From NCBI RefSeq assembly GCF_001905125.1, contig NZ_LWLE01000035.1:250094-314093 (forward strand): a DNA stretch of 64,000 nt. The letters run 5' to 3'. A program made the translations under genes and the position numbers. Each line of letters opens with the position of its first letter. The stretch's first letter is position 1. The notes below the pieces were generated by a model. The model did not search any database. It saw nothing but the letters and a program-made list of their open reading frames with translations, and was not told the DNA's origin. The DNA comes from Streptomyces sp. TSRI0281. GTDB lineage: Bacteria; Actinomycetota; Actinomycetes; Streptomycetales; Streptomycetaceae. Of the stretch, positions 8,214 through 16,181 are shown one piece after another.

Positions 8214-8322
8214 CCCGGCAGCACACGCACGGCTCCCTGGCCCGGCAGCGCACGCACGTCACCTCGGCCCGGCAGCGCACGCACGTCACCTCAGCCCGGC
8301 AGTACGCGCACGGCCCCCTCAG
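8214..8322. repeat. 27-bp tandem repeat re-copying the 3' end of the monooxygenase gene
   Basis: CCCGGCA recurs at 8214, 8241, 8268, 8295 and 8323, spaced 27, 27, 27 and 28 bp. The last copy is the coding end of the leftward monooxygenase gene (PG then TGA); the neighbouring copy repeats those codons and the stop. The array fills the gap to the convergent pucR gene. Confidence 0.75.
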
Positions 8323-9359
8323 CCCGGCATCATGCGGACGAGCGCGTCGCGCAGGCCGGTGCGCCCGGTGGTCATGAAGCGGTGCAGGCCGCGGGAGCCG
8401 AAGGCGACCCGCTGGGCGCTGCGGCGGCGCTCCGCGTCGTAGGCGCGCAGGGCGGCGGGCAGACCGGTCGGGCCGTGTTCCGCGACGGCCCGGCTCAGGG
8501 CCTCCGCGTCGAGGATCGCCGTGCACGCGCCCTGGCCCAGGTTGGGCGTCATGGCGTGTGCCGCGTCGCCGACCAGCGCGACGCTCCCGCCGTGGACGAA
8601 GGTGGGCAGGGCGGGGGACAGGTGCCGCATCTCGTAACGGATCCGGTGGGACGGGTCGGTTTCGGCGAGGATGCGCGGGATGGGGTCGTGCCAGCCCTCG
8701 AAGTACCCGCGCAGCTCCTCGGCGGTGACGGCCTCGGGCACCGTGGCGTACCAGTTGGTGCGGCCCGGCTCGACCGGGGTCATCCCGAAGAACCGGCCCC
8801 TGCCCCAGGTCTCGCCGTGAATACCGCTCTCGAAGTCGGCGGTACCGATCCAGGCGACGGACCCGACGCTCCGCGGGCCGCTGCGCCCGCCGAAGCGCGC
8901 GGTGCGCACGGCGCTGCGGATTCCGTCGGCCCCGACCACCAGGTCGTGCCCGGCCACCAGCGCGTCCACATCACCGACGTTCTCGCCGAACGTGAGCGGC
9001 ACGTCCCCGAAGGCGTCCAGCACGGCGAGCAGAGCGTCGATCAGATACGGCCGCGAGATCAGCAGTTCGGGGCAGCCGGCCTTCCGCTCGATCCGCTCCA
9101 GCGGGAGGCTCGCCATCACCCTGCCCTCCGGGGTACGGATCCGCGCGCCCCGGTAGGGCACCGCCCGGCCGCGGAACGCCGCCACCCCCAGGCGGTCGAG
9201 CGCGGTCTGCGCGGTGGGGTGGATGCCGAATGCGGTGCCGTAGCGCGCCGGCTCCGCCCGCCGCTCGACGACCGACACCGCCCACCCCGCGCGGCGCAGC
9301 CCGATCGCCGTCGCCAGTCCGCCGACTCCCGCCCCGACCACCGCCGCCGTTCCGGTCAT
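8319..9359 (-). CDS. FAD-dependent monooxygenase (class A flavoprotein hydroxylase)
   Basis: This 346-aa protein starts with a Rossmann dinucleotide fold (AVVGAGVGGLATAIGLRRAG, then the Glu of VVERR). It has a central DG motif (DLVVGADGIRSAVR) and the FAD-ribityl motif LVGDAAHAMTPNLGQGACTA. That set defines the PHBH-like class A hydroxylases, which use NAD(P)H and O2 on aromatic or polyketide substrates. The substrate cannot be told from sequence. A TetR regulator is transcribed divergently 155 bp away and is likely to control it. Confidence 0.88.
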   Translation of the reverse strand: MTGTAAVVGAGVGGLATAIGLRRAGWAVSVVERRAEPARYGTAFGIHPTAQTALDRLGVAAFRGRAVPYRGARIRTPEGRVMASLPLERIERKAGCPELLISRPYLIDALLAVLDAFGDVPLTFGENVGDVDALVAGHDLVVGADGIRSAVRTARFGGRSGPRSVGSVAWIGTADFESGIHGETWGRGRFFGMTPVEPGRTNWYATVPEAVTAEELRGYFEGWHDPIPRILAETDPSHRIRYEMRHLSPALPTFVHGGSVALVGDAAHAMTPNLGQGACTAILDAEALSRAVAEHGPTGLPAALRAYDAERRRSAQRVAFGSRGLHRFMTTGRTGLRDALVRMMPG

Positions 9360-9397
9360 GCCGGTCTCCTCAGCTCGTCCGCCCCGGAATCAGATCA

Positions 9398-9415
9398 CCA
9401 CACCTGTGGTACCAC
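9398..9415. promoter_or_regulatory. Candidate TetR operator between monooxygenase and regulator
   Basis: Two overlapping inverted repeats lie in the divergent promoter region: CCACA-CC-TGTGG (9398-9409) and the perfect palindrome GTGGTACCAC (9406-9415). The site is 39 bp from the monooxygenase start. Confidence 0.4.
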
Positions 9416-9514
9416 GGCTGGGGTAGCGTGAGCAAGGCACCCTGGCGGGGCAAGGCGCCCCCTGTGCGCGGGGCACCCCTGTGAGCAGGGCATCCAGGAG
9501 AAGGAGGACCGACG

Positions 9515-10108
9515 GTGAATCCGGACCGGCGGGACCGGCTGCGTGACGCGGCGATCGAGGTACTGGCCGACGCGGGCGGTCGCGGTCTGACGCACCGCGC
9601 CGTCGACTCGGCCGCGGAGGTACCGCACGGCACCACCAAGAACTACTTCACGACCAGGGACGCCCTGCTGCGCGCGGTGGCCGAACGCTGCCTGGAGCAG
9701 TACCGGGCGATCACGGAGCGGCTGGCCGCCGCCGGACCGGGGCCCACCGACCGCGAGGGTCTGGTGGCCCTGTTCCGGGGGCTCCTGGAGAACGTCGCCG
9801 GGCCGGGCCGGTCCCGTCTGCTCGCCTACCTGGAGCTCCAGGCCGAGGCGGCCCGCAAGCCGTGGCTGTCGACGATCCTCGACCCGATCGCCACCTCCGA
9901 CTTCACCGGTCTGGAGCTGGCCCAACGGGCCGCCGGACTGCCCGTCACCCCGCAACGGGCCGCCGCCGTCACCCTCGCGATGCACGGCGCCCTCGTGCAT
10001 CTGCTGGCCGACGGCCCCGACACCCTCGCGGCGGCGGGCCTGGACGACCTCGACGGCTTCGTACGCGGCCAGCTCCAGGCGGTGTACCCGGAGGACCCGG
10101 ACGCATAG
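9515..10108 (+). CDS. TetR-family transcriptional regulator
   Basis: This 197-aa protein has an N-terminal TetR helix-turn-helix: RDAAIEVLADAGGRGLTHRA, then AEVPHGTTKNYFTTRDALL. The C-terminal ligand-binding half is variable, as usual. GTG 9515 is preceded by AAGGAGGA. It is divergent from the FAD monooxygenase, a common arrangement in which the regulator represses the enzyme until a small aromatic ligand binds; that role is inferred from context. It is convergent with the putative immunity genes. Confidence 0.9.
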   Translation: MNPDRRDRLRDAAIEVLADAGGRGLTHRAVDSAAEVPHGTTKNYFTTRDALLRAVAERCLEQYRAITERLAAAGPGPTDREGLVALFRGLLENVAGPGRSRLLAYLELQAEAARKPWLSTILDPIATSDFTGLELAQRAAGLPVTPQRAAAVTLAMHGALVHLLADGPDTLAAAGLDDLDGFVRGQLQAVYPEDPDA

Positions 10109-10135
10109 GCCGTCCGGACGCGGTACGCCGTTCGG

Positions 10136-10696
10136 TCAGCGCTCCCCCGCCGGCAGCTCCGTGACCGGCCGGTCACTGACCAGGGCCGCCATCACCAGCG
10201 GCGCGTCCCCGTCGCTGTGCCCGACACACACCGCGATCCAGCGGTCCGGTGCACCCACCGGTCCAGCCACCGCAGCCGGCACCGGCACCGGCACCGGCCC
10301 CCAGACGGTCAGGTCGCCGTAGAGGTCCTGTCCGAGCAGCGCCTCGAACAGCGGGGGCAGCGGCGCGCCCTCCTGCTTCCGGAAGAGCGGCACATGCATG
10401 GCCACCGCCCGGTGCGCACCCCATCGGGCGTCCAACTCCGTGACGAGTGCGGCGAGATGGGCCTCGGCGGCCTCCTCGGCGTCGTTCCACTCGGGGGCGT
10501 ACACGCCGGTCAGCGGGTCGCCCTCCCAGAGCGGGACGATCCGGAAGCCCGCACCGCTGGTGGCGGTCCACTCGCCGGTGTCCGGGTCGCCCTCCCCCAC
10601 GGTGGGCCCGGTGGGCGGTACGGGGCCCCCGAGCAGGTCCTCGACCTCGGACACGGCCCGCTCCGTCGCGAACGGCTCACCGGTCCGGGCGCTCAC
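10136..10696 (-). CDS. Hypothetical protein, possible second immunity or accessory protein of the toxin locus
   Basis: This 186-aa acidic cytosolic protein has no signal peptide or membrane segment, and I do not recognise the family. Its GTG start overlaps the stop of the preceding putative Imm52 gene by four bases (GTGA), so the two are translationally coupled. Tryptophans (TGEWTA, PEWNDAEE, TVWGP, DRWIAV) and mixed alpha/beta character are typical of immunity proteins. Context suggests an extra immunity protein or a paralogous fragment; this is inference. Confidence 0.6.
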   Translation of the reverse strand: MSARTGEPFATERAVSEVEDLLGGPVPPTGPTVGEGDPDTGEWTATSGAGFRIVPLWEGDPLTGVYAPEWNDAEEAAEAHLAALVTELDARWGAHRAVAMHVPLFRKQEGAPLPPLFEALLGQDLYGDLTVWGPVPVPVPAAVAGPVGAPDRWIAVCVGHSDGDAPLVMAALVSDRPVTELPAGER

Positions 10697-11415
10697 AGCG
10701 CGGCCCGGTCCATCGGGCGCGGCAGCGGCCGCAGCGCCCCGGCCCCGCTCAGCCGTTCGTAGGCCCGGACCACCGCGTCGGTGTCGCCGGGGGCCGCGAT
10801 GCGCAGGAGCACACCGCCGCCCGGCAGTTCCTCACGGGCCGCCTTCAGCTCGTCCGGCACCAGGGCCGCGCGGCCCGGGGAGAGATAGCCGGCCCGGCCC
10901 ACCACGGGGTCCCCCACGGAGAAGCCGGCGTCGTCCTCCAGGGCGTCGAGCACGTCGTCGTCGCTCACGTCCCCGAAGTCCGGCTCCCACACCCGGGCGA
11001 GGGCGGCGAGCAGCGCGGCCTCCGGGACCTCCGCGTCGTCCGGCGCGTGGAGGGCGATCACGAGCGACTGGAGCAGGAACTCCGGCGCGCCGCCCGCCAG
11101 ACCGCTGATCTCCGCCTTCCAGCCGGACCCGCCACCGCGGGCGATCCGCAGTCCGGTGCCCGTGACGTCGGACCAGTCGTCGGCCGTCCGCACCAGGCGC
11201 AGGGCGGCGAGCAGCGCGTCCTCGTCCGCCGGGAGTTCGGTGTCGGGCCCCGACGCGTGGACCTGCCGCCACGGACCGGTCAGGCCCGCCCCGGCCGGTG
11301 AACCGGCCTCGGGGAGCAGGGCCGTGAGCTCGTCGAGGGTGTGTTTCCAGCGACCGGCCAGCGCCTCGGCCGACTCGGGCCTGGGCCCCCAGAAACCCCG
11401 CACTACACGTCGCAT
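10693..11415 (-). CDS. Putative Imm52-type immunity protein
   Basis: This 240-aa cytosolic protein opens MRRVVRGFWGPRPESAEALAG. The GFWGPRPE start and the following ...RWKHTLDELTALLP helix recall the Imm52 family, which is paired with Tox-REase-5 toxins (for example TseT-TsiT in Pseudomonas). It lies 69 bp downstream of a gene for a toxin with just such a C-terminal domain and on the same strand. The likely role is to bind and block the toxin nuclease in the producing cell. The family call is from memory of patterns, not from a search. Confidence 0.62.
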   Translation of the reverse strand: MRRVVRGFWGPRPESAEALAGRWKHTLDELTALLPEAGSPAGAGLTGPWRQVHASGPDTELPADEDALLAALRLVRTADDWSDVTGTGLRIARGGGSGWKAEISGLAGGAPEFLLQSLVIALHAPDDAEVPEAALLAALARVWEPDFGDVSDDDVLDALEDDAGFSVGDPVVGRAGYLSPGRAALVPDELKAAREELPGGGVLLRIAAPGDTDAVVRAYERLSGAGALRPLPRPMDRAAL

Positions 11416-11484
11416 CCGCTTTTCCTCCGTCGACCGTCGTCCGTCGGCGTGGCCCCGGTCCGGCCGGGGGCCACGCCGTGCAGG

Positions 11485-14037
11485 CTACTCGTCGAACGCA
11501 CCCGGTTTCCTGGTGCTGTCGTTCACCTTCGGCTTGCTGTAGACGACCTTGATCGGCAGTCCTTCGTCGCGGAACGCCTTGCGGGCGGCCTTGGCCACGT
11601 CCGGGTCGGAGAAGTGCCATTCGACGGCACGGCCGCCGGACGCCTCGACCTGGGACCGCGCCTCGGTGACGAACTTGTCCTTGCCGGACGGGGTGAGCGT
11701 GCCGCTGTCCGTTTTCGAGAGGTAGCTGCCGTAGCCGTTCTTGGCCTCCAGGAAGGTCTGCCGGCCCGAGTCCCAGCCGTCGTACTCCACGGCCGGCTTG
11801 CCGTCCTTGGGGTGCGGCACGACGTACTCCTGGCCGCGGTTCGTCCCGGTGACCTGCTCCTGGTAGCGGAGCCAGGACTCGTTCTTCCAGTTGGGCGCGG
11901 GGTTGCGGTCGCGGCTGGCCCAGTAGCCGTCGCCGAGGTCCGCGTCACCGAGCTTGCGGTCCTTCAGATCGTCGGCCCAGGACGGCGGGTTGTAGTTGCG
12001 CGGGTCGGACGTGTCGTTGCGGTTGGCCTCGGGGTACTGCTTCTTGTCCAGCTCGGCCTTGCGCGCCCGCTCCGGCTCCTCCAGCCGCTTCTGGTCCAGG
12101 TGGGCGGCCCGCTCCTGGTCGCGGGCCTCCCTCGCCTTGGCCTTGGCCGCCTCGTCGCACCCACCGTCCGCGAGAATCACCCGGCCGGTGGACCCGGAGG
12201 CCAGCACACCGATGCCGGAACCGCCGACCCCGGTGGGGCCGCCGGAACCTCCGGAGCCGCCGGAACCTCCGTACCGCACCAGCGGCGGCCCGGACGCGAT
12301 GACACAGCCGGTCCTGCGTGCGGCGTCCTCGGCGGCGTCCGCGGCGTCGTCGGCCTCCTTCGCCGCCTTGCGGACCCCGTCGATGTCGCCGGCTTCGAGG
12401 GCCTTGCGGGCCCGGCGTGCGGCAGCCCCCGCGTCCCCCGCGGCTTCGGCCACCTGCTCGGCGACCTTGCCGACCTTGCCGAGCACCCCGACCTTGCCGA
12501 CGACCTTCGCCACGTCGTAGCCGGGGATGAACATGGACCCGATGTTCCAGACGACATCGGTGACGGCCCGGGTCTTCTCGCCGTTGTTCCAGCGCTCGCG
12601 GACCTCGTCACCGACGAAAACGGTGTCGCCGACCGTTCCCACGGTGTTGCCGGAAGCCTTGGTCCAGTCCCAGACCGCGCCGAGGTAGTCGCCGTCGTCC
12701 CACTTGTCGCCCGCGCCCTTGGAGTCCTGCATCCACTTGTCGCCGAGCTGGCTGCCGTAGTCGGCGATCCCGGACCAGGTCTCGGGCTTGAAGAGGTCGA
12801 CGATGCCGGTGACATCGCCCCAGATCCCGTCGACGGCCACGCCCTTGACGACCTGGGTCGTGCGGTCCCAGGCGCATCCGAAGAAGCCCCAGCCGCCGCA
12901 GTCCTCTTTCTCCTCGGCCTTGTTGCCGCCGTCGCCGCCGTTCTCGCCCTCACCCTCGGCGGACGCGGGCTGGTCGTAGTCGGCCTCGGGCTCCTCGCCC
13001 GCCTCGGGGAAGGTGTCCTCGCCGGTTCCGGGGCGGCCGTCGTCGTCGGGGCCGCCGGTGCCTCCGCCGGAGCCGGTGGAGCCGGTTGAGCCGGTGGTGT
13101 CGCCGCCCGTGGAACCGCCGGTCGTGTCGCCGCCGGTCGAGCCGCCGTCCGCGCCGCCGCTGCCCCCCGTACCGCCGGAGGAGCCTGTACCGCCCGTGGA
13201 GCCGGTACCGCCCGTGGAGCCTGTACCGCCGGAGGAGCCTGTACCGCCGGAGGAGCCGGTGCCGCCCGTGATGGTCGAGCCGCCCTCCGTACCACCGTCC
13301 GTACCACCGTCCGCGCCCCCGGTCGCGCCGCCCTCCGTGGCGCCGCCGTCCTTGCCGCCGCCCGCCTCGACCGAGCCGCTGCCGTCGCCGCCCGGGGACA
13401 CCGGGCAGGCCGAACCGGTGAGCGAGCAGATCGCCGACTGGAGGCCCTCGGTGATACGGCCGCCCAGGCCGCCCACCGTCATCGCCCCGATGAGCGCGAC
13501 GACGATCAGCACCAGGCCCAGGTACTCCAGGGCCGACTGACCCCGGTCGCGACGCCAGGTGATCATGTGCGGGAGCGAGAACTTGGGCTTCTCCCCCCGC
13601 TCCCCCGACGGCAGCAGGAACCACGCGCGGCTCTGCGGCCGCAGGAGGAGGACGAGGATCAGCGTCGGCAGGAGCAGCTGGCTGAAGCCGTCCGCCGAAC
13701 CGTCACCGATGTTGGCGACGCCCCCGAGGAGCAGCCACACCTGTACGGCGACCAGCCCCCACCACACCCGTTTTCCGCCGGTCCTGACGTGCCGCGCGAG
13801 CAGCAGGCCCAGGACGCCGGGAGCGGAGGCGTAGAGCATGACGCCGAGGATCTGCGCGCCCATCGCGTCCACGGCGAGGGCCGAGCCGAGGAGCCCGAGC
13901 CCGCCGAGGACCGTCGCACCGAACAGCACGAGGAGCAGCACGCGTGCCGTGGCGAGCGGGCGGGGCAGATCACGCCGCCCGGGGACAGGTACGGGAGCAG
14001 CCGCTCCTGGAATGGGTATGCCACCGATCGCAGACAT
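11485..14037 (-). CDS. Membrane-anchored polymorphic toxin: TM block, Flp-pilin-like helix, Gly-rich linker, Tox-REase-5 nuclease
   Basis: The protein has 850 aa from ATG 14037; a TTG at 14049 is the alternative start. Residues 28-135 hold about four membrane segments. RGQSALEYLGLVLIVVALIG (165-184) is a type IV pilin-like helix: Gly166 is followed by Glu and Tyr at +5 and +6, exactly the Flp prepilin pattern. Residues about 214-355 are a Gly/Ser/Thr repeat linker (TGSTGG, TGSSGG). A pre-toxin region follows, with small Gly patches and a charged helix. The last 130 residues carry YQEQVTGTNRGQEY and VEYDGWDSGRQTFLEAKNGY, a PD-(D/E)xK nuclease core of the Tox-REase-5 type (Asp of YDG, Glu and Lys of EAK). 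It is probably an interbacterial DNase displayed at the envelope. A putative cognate immunity gene is downstream. Confidence 0.8.
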   Translation of the reverse strand: MSAIGGIPIPGAAAPVPVPGRRDLPRPLATARVLLLVLFGATVLGGLGLLGSALAVDAMGAQILGVMLYASAPGVLGLLLARHVRTGGKRVWWGLVAVQVWLLLGGVANIGDGSADGFSQLLLPTLILVLLLRPQSRAWFLLPSGERGEKPKFSLPHMITWRRDRGQSALEYLGLVLIVVALIGAMTVGGLGGRITEGLQSAICSLTGSACPVSPGGDGSGSVEAGGGKDGGATEGGATGGADGGTDGGTEGGSTITGGTGSSGGTGSSGGTGSTGGTGSTGGTGSSGGTGGSGGADGGSTGGDTTGGSTGGDTTGSTGSTGSGGGTGGPDDDGRPGTGEDTFPEAGEEPEADYDQPASAEGEGENGGDGGNKAEEKEDCGGWGFFGCAWDRTTQVVKGVAVDGIWGDVTGIVDLFKPETWSGIADYGSQLGDKWMQDSKGAGDKWDDGDYLGAVWDWTKASGNTVGTVGDTVFVGDEVRERWNNGEKTRAVTDVVWNIGSMFIPGYDVAKVVGKVGVLGKVGKVAEQVAEAAGDAGAAARRARKALEAGDIDGVRKAAKEADDAADAAEDAARRTGCVIASGPPLVRYGGSGGSGGSGGPTGVGGSGIGVLASGSTGRVILADGGCDEAAKAKAREARDQERAAHLDQKRLEEPERARKAELDKKQYPEANRNDTSDPRNYNPPSWADDLKDRKLGDADLGDGYWASRDRNPAPNWKNESWLRYQEQVTGTNRGQEYVVPHPKDGKPAVEYDGWDSGRQTFLEAKNGYGSYLSKTDSGTLTPSGKDKFVTEARSQVEASGGRAVEWHFSDPDVAKAARKAFRDEGLPIKVVYSKPKVNDSTRKPGAFDE

Positions 14038-14214
14038 ACGTGACCCCAACCCCCGCTGTCAGTAGCGACATGACAACGGCTCACGCTAGGGCCGGGACCC
14101 CTGTCCCGTCGTGGGTCCCAGGGCCCAACACCGGGCCCATCCTCCCCGGCCCCGCCCGGCCCCGCCCTGCCCGGTCCGGCCCCGCCCGGTCCGGCCCTGT
14201 CCGGCCCCGGACAG

Positions 14215-14273
14215 CACCGTACCCGGCAGCTGGACGCTCGCGGAGAACGTGCGTCCAGCTGCCGGGTACGGTG
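14215..14273 (-). terminator. Long perfect hairpin downstream of serA
   Basis: A perfect 23-bp inverted repeat (14215-14237 with 14251-14273) with a 13-nt loop lies 17 bp beyond the serA stop. It would also insulate the toxin gene, which starts at 14037 on the same strand. Sequence at 14148-14210 is an imperfect CCGGCCCCGCC iteration. Confidence 0.8.
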
Positions 14274-14290
14274 TCCGGCCGGTGCGGCGG

Positions 14291-15883
14291 TCAGGCGGTG
14301 AGGTTCACCGAGCGGGCCGAGGCGGCGCCGATCTCCACGGAGATCTCGTTCAGCACGGGCTGTGGGACGGTGTCGTCCACGGTGAGGACGACCAGCGCCT
14401 CGCCGCCCACGGCCGCCCGCGAGACCTGCATGCCCGCGATGTTCAGCCCGGCCTCGCCGAGGATCTTGCCGACCGCGCCGACGACGCCGGGACGGTCCTG
14501 GTAGCGCAGCACGACCATGTGGTCGGCCAGTGCCAGGTCGACGTCGTGGTCGCCGATGGCCACGATCTTCTGGAGGTTCTTCGGGCCGGCCAGCGTGCCG
14601 GAGACCGCGACCTCCTCGCCGCTCGACAGCGTACCGCGGACGGTCACCACATTGCGGTGGTCGGGCGACTCGGAGCTGGTGGTGAGGCGGACCTCGACAC
14701 CGCGCTCCTGTGCGAAGAGCGGGGCGTTGACGTAGCTCACGGTCTCGTCGACGACGTCCTCGAAGACGCCCTTGAGCGCCGAGAGCTCCAGCACCTTCAC
14801 ATCGTGCTGGGTGATCTCGCCGTACACCTCGACGTCGAGCCGGGCCGCGACCTCGCCCGCGAGCGCGGTGAAGATCCGGCCGAGCTTCTCGGCGAGCGGC
14901 AGTCCGGGACGTACGTCCTCGGCGATCACACCGCCCTGCACGTTGACCGCGTCCGGCACGAGCTCACCGGCGAGGGCGAGACGTACGGACTTGGCGACCG
15001 CGATGCCCGCCTTCTCCTGGGCCTCGTCGGTGGAGGCGCCGAGGTGCGGGGTGCAGACGACCTGGTCGAACTCGAACAGCGGGGAGTCCGTGCAGGGCTC
15101 CTTCGTGTACACGTCCAGACCGGCACCCGCGACACGGCCCTCCTTGAGGGCGGAGGCGAGGGCCTGCTCGTCGACGATGCCACCGCGGGCGGCGTTGACG
15201 ATGCGCACCGAGGGCTTCACCTTGTGCAGCGCCTCGTCACCGATCAGGCCGAGCGTCTCGGGAGTCTTGGGCAGGTGCACGGTGATGAAGTCGGCGACCT
15301 CCAGCAGCTCGTCCAGGCTGAGGAGCTTGACGCCCATCTGCGCGGCGCGGGCCGGCTGTACATAGGGGTCGTACGCGACGATCTTCATGCCGAAGGCCGA
15401 CATGCGCTGCGCGACCAGGACGCCGATGCGGCCGAGACCGACGACGCCGAGGACCTTCTCGCTCAGCTCGACGCCCGTGTACTTGGAGCGCTTCCACTCG
15501 CCGTTCTTCAGGGCGGTGTTGGCCTGCGGGATGTTGCGCGCGGTGGCGACCAGCAGACCGCAGGCGAGCTCGGCGGCGGTGACGATGTTGGACGTCGGGG
15601 CGTTGACGACCATCACGCCGGCCTTGGTGGCCGAGGAGACGTCGACATTGTCCAGACCGACGCCGGCCCGGGCGACGACCCGGAGCTTCTTCGCGGCGGC
15701 GATGGCCTCGGCGTCGACCTTGGTGGCGGAGCGCACCAGGATGGCGTCGACATCAGCGATCGCGGGGAGGAGTTCGGCGCGGTCCGCGCCGTTGCAGTGC
15801 CGGATCTCGAAATCCGGACCCAGAGCGTCGACCGTGGCCGGCGACAGCTCTTCAGCGATGAGTACGACAGGTTTCGAGCTCAC
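14291..15883 (-). CDS. serA: D-3-phosphoglycerate dehydrogenase
   Basis: This is the first step of serine synthesis: 3-phosphoglycerate to phosphohydroxypyruvate with NAD+. GTG 15883, preceded by GAGG at 6 nt, gives 530 aa, the usual size of the long actinobacterial form. Motifs: NAD-binding GLGRIGVLVAQRM, the RGGIVDE segment with catalytic Arg, the following Glu (DVYTKEPC), and catalytic His in CTPHLGAST. An intervening ASB domain and a C-terminal ACT domain (VVLRYQDRPGVVGAVGKILG) suggest serine feedback inhibition. It is downstream of ilvBNC but separated by the ilvC terminator and a 298-bp gap, so it probably has its own promoter; TACACT (minus strand, 15999-16004) is a possible -10. Confidence 0.96.
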   Translation of the reverse strand: MSSKPVVLIAEELSPATVDALGPDFEIRHCNGADRAELLPAIADVDAILVRSATKVDAEAIAAAKKLRVVARAGVGLDNVDVSSATKAGVMVVNAPTSNIVTAAELACGLLVATARNIPQANTALKNGEWKRSKYTGVELSEKVLGVVGLGRIGVLVAQRMSAFGMKIVAYDPYVQPARAAQMGVKLLSLDELLEVADFITVHLPKTPETLGLIGDEALHKVKPSVRIVNAARGGIVDEQALASALKEGRVAGAGLDVYTKEPCTDSPLFEFDQVVCTPHLGASTDEAQEKAGIAVAKSVRLALAGELVPDAVNVQGGVIAEDVRPGLPLAEKLGRIFTALAGEVAARLDVEVYGEITQHDVKVLELSALKGVFEDVVDETVSYVNAPLFAQERGVEVRLTTSSESPDHRNVVTVRGTLSSGEEVAVSGTLAGPKNLQKIVAIGDHDVDLALADHMVVLRYQDRPGVVGAVGKILGEAGLNIAGMQVSRAAVGGEALVVLTVDDTVPQPVLNEISVEIGAASARSVNLTA

Positions 15884-16141
15884 GTGAGTCCTCACAAGTC
15901 CAGTGCGGACGGCCGTCCCGACGGCCGCAGGCGGTGGAGGGGCTAGCCGCGTGGTAGACGCACGACACTGTGGGCCCTGACGCGTGTATGTGTGGAGAAG
16001 TGTAGTCATGCGACGGAGCGCATATTGCACCCCGGTGGAAGGATCACCCGCACGAGGGTGGACGTGGTGTCCACCCATGCGGTGCCGCCCCTTCCCCACC
16101 GCCTCTCCCGCAGTGACACGGGGGTGTGAGACGGCTGCGGT

Positions 16142-16174
16142 GCCGGGGGCGGGCCCGATGGACCCGCCCCCGGC
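16142..16174 (-). terminator. Terminator of the ilvBNC operon
   Basis: A perfect 12-bp stem (16142-16153 with 16163-16174) has a 9-nt loop and lies 7 bp beyond the ilvC stop codon. It has no U-tract. Confidence 0.75.
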
Positions 16175-16181
16175 GAAGGAC

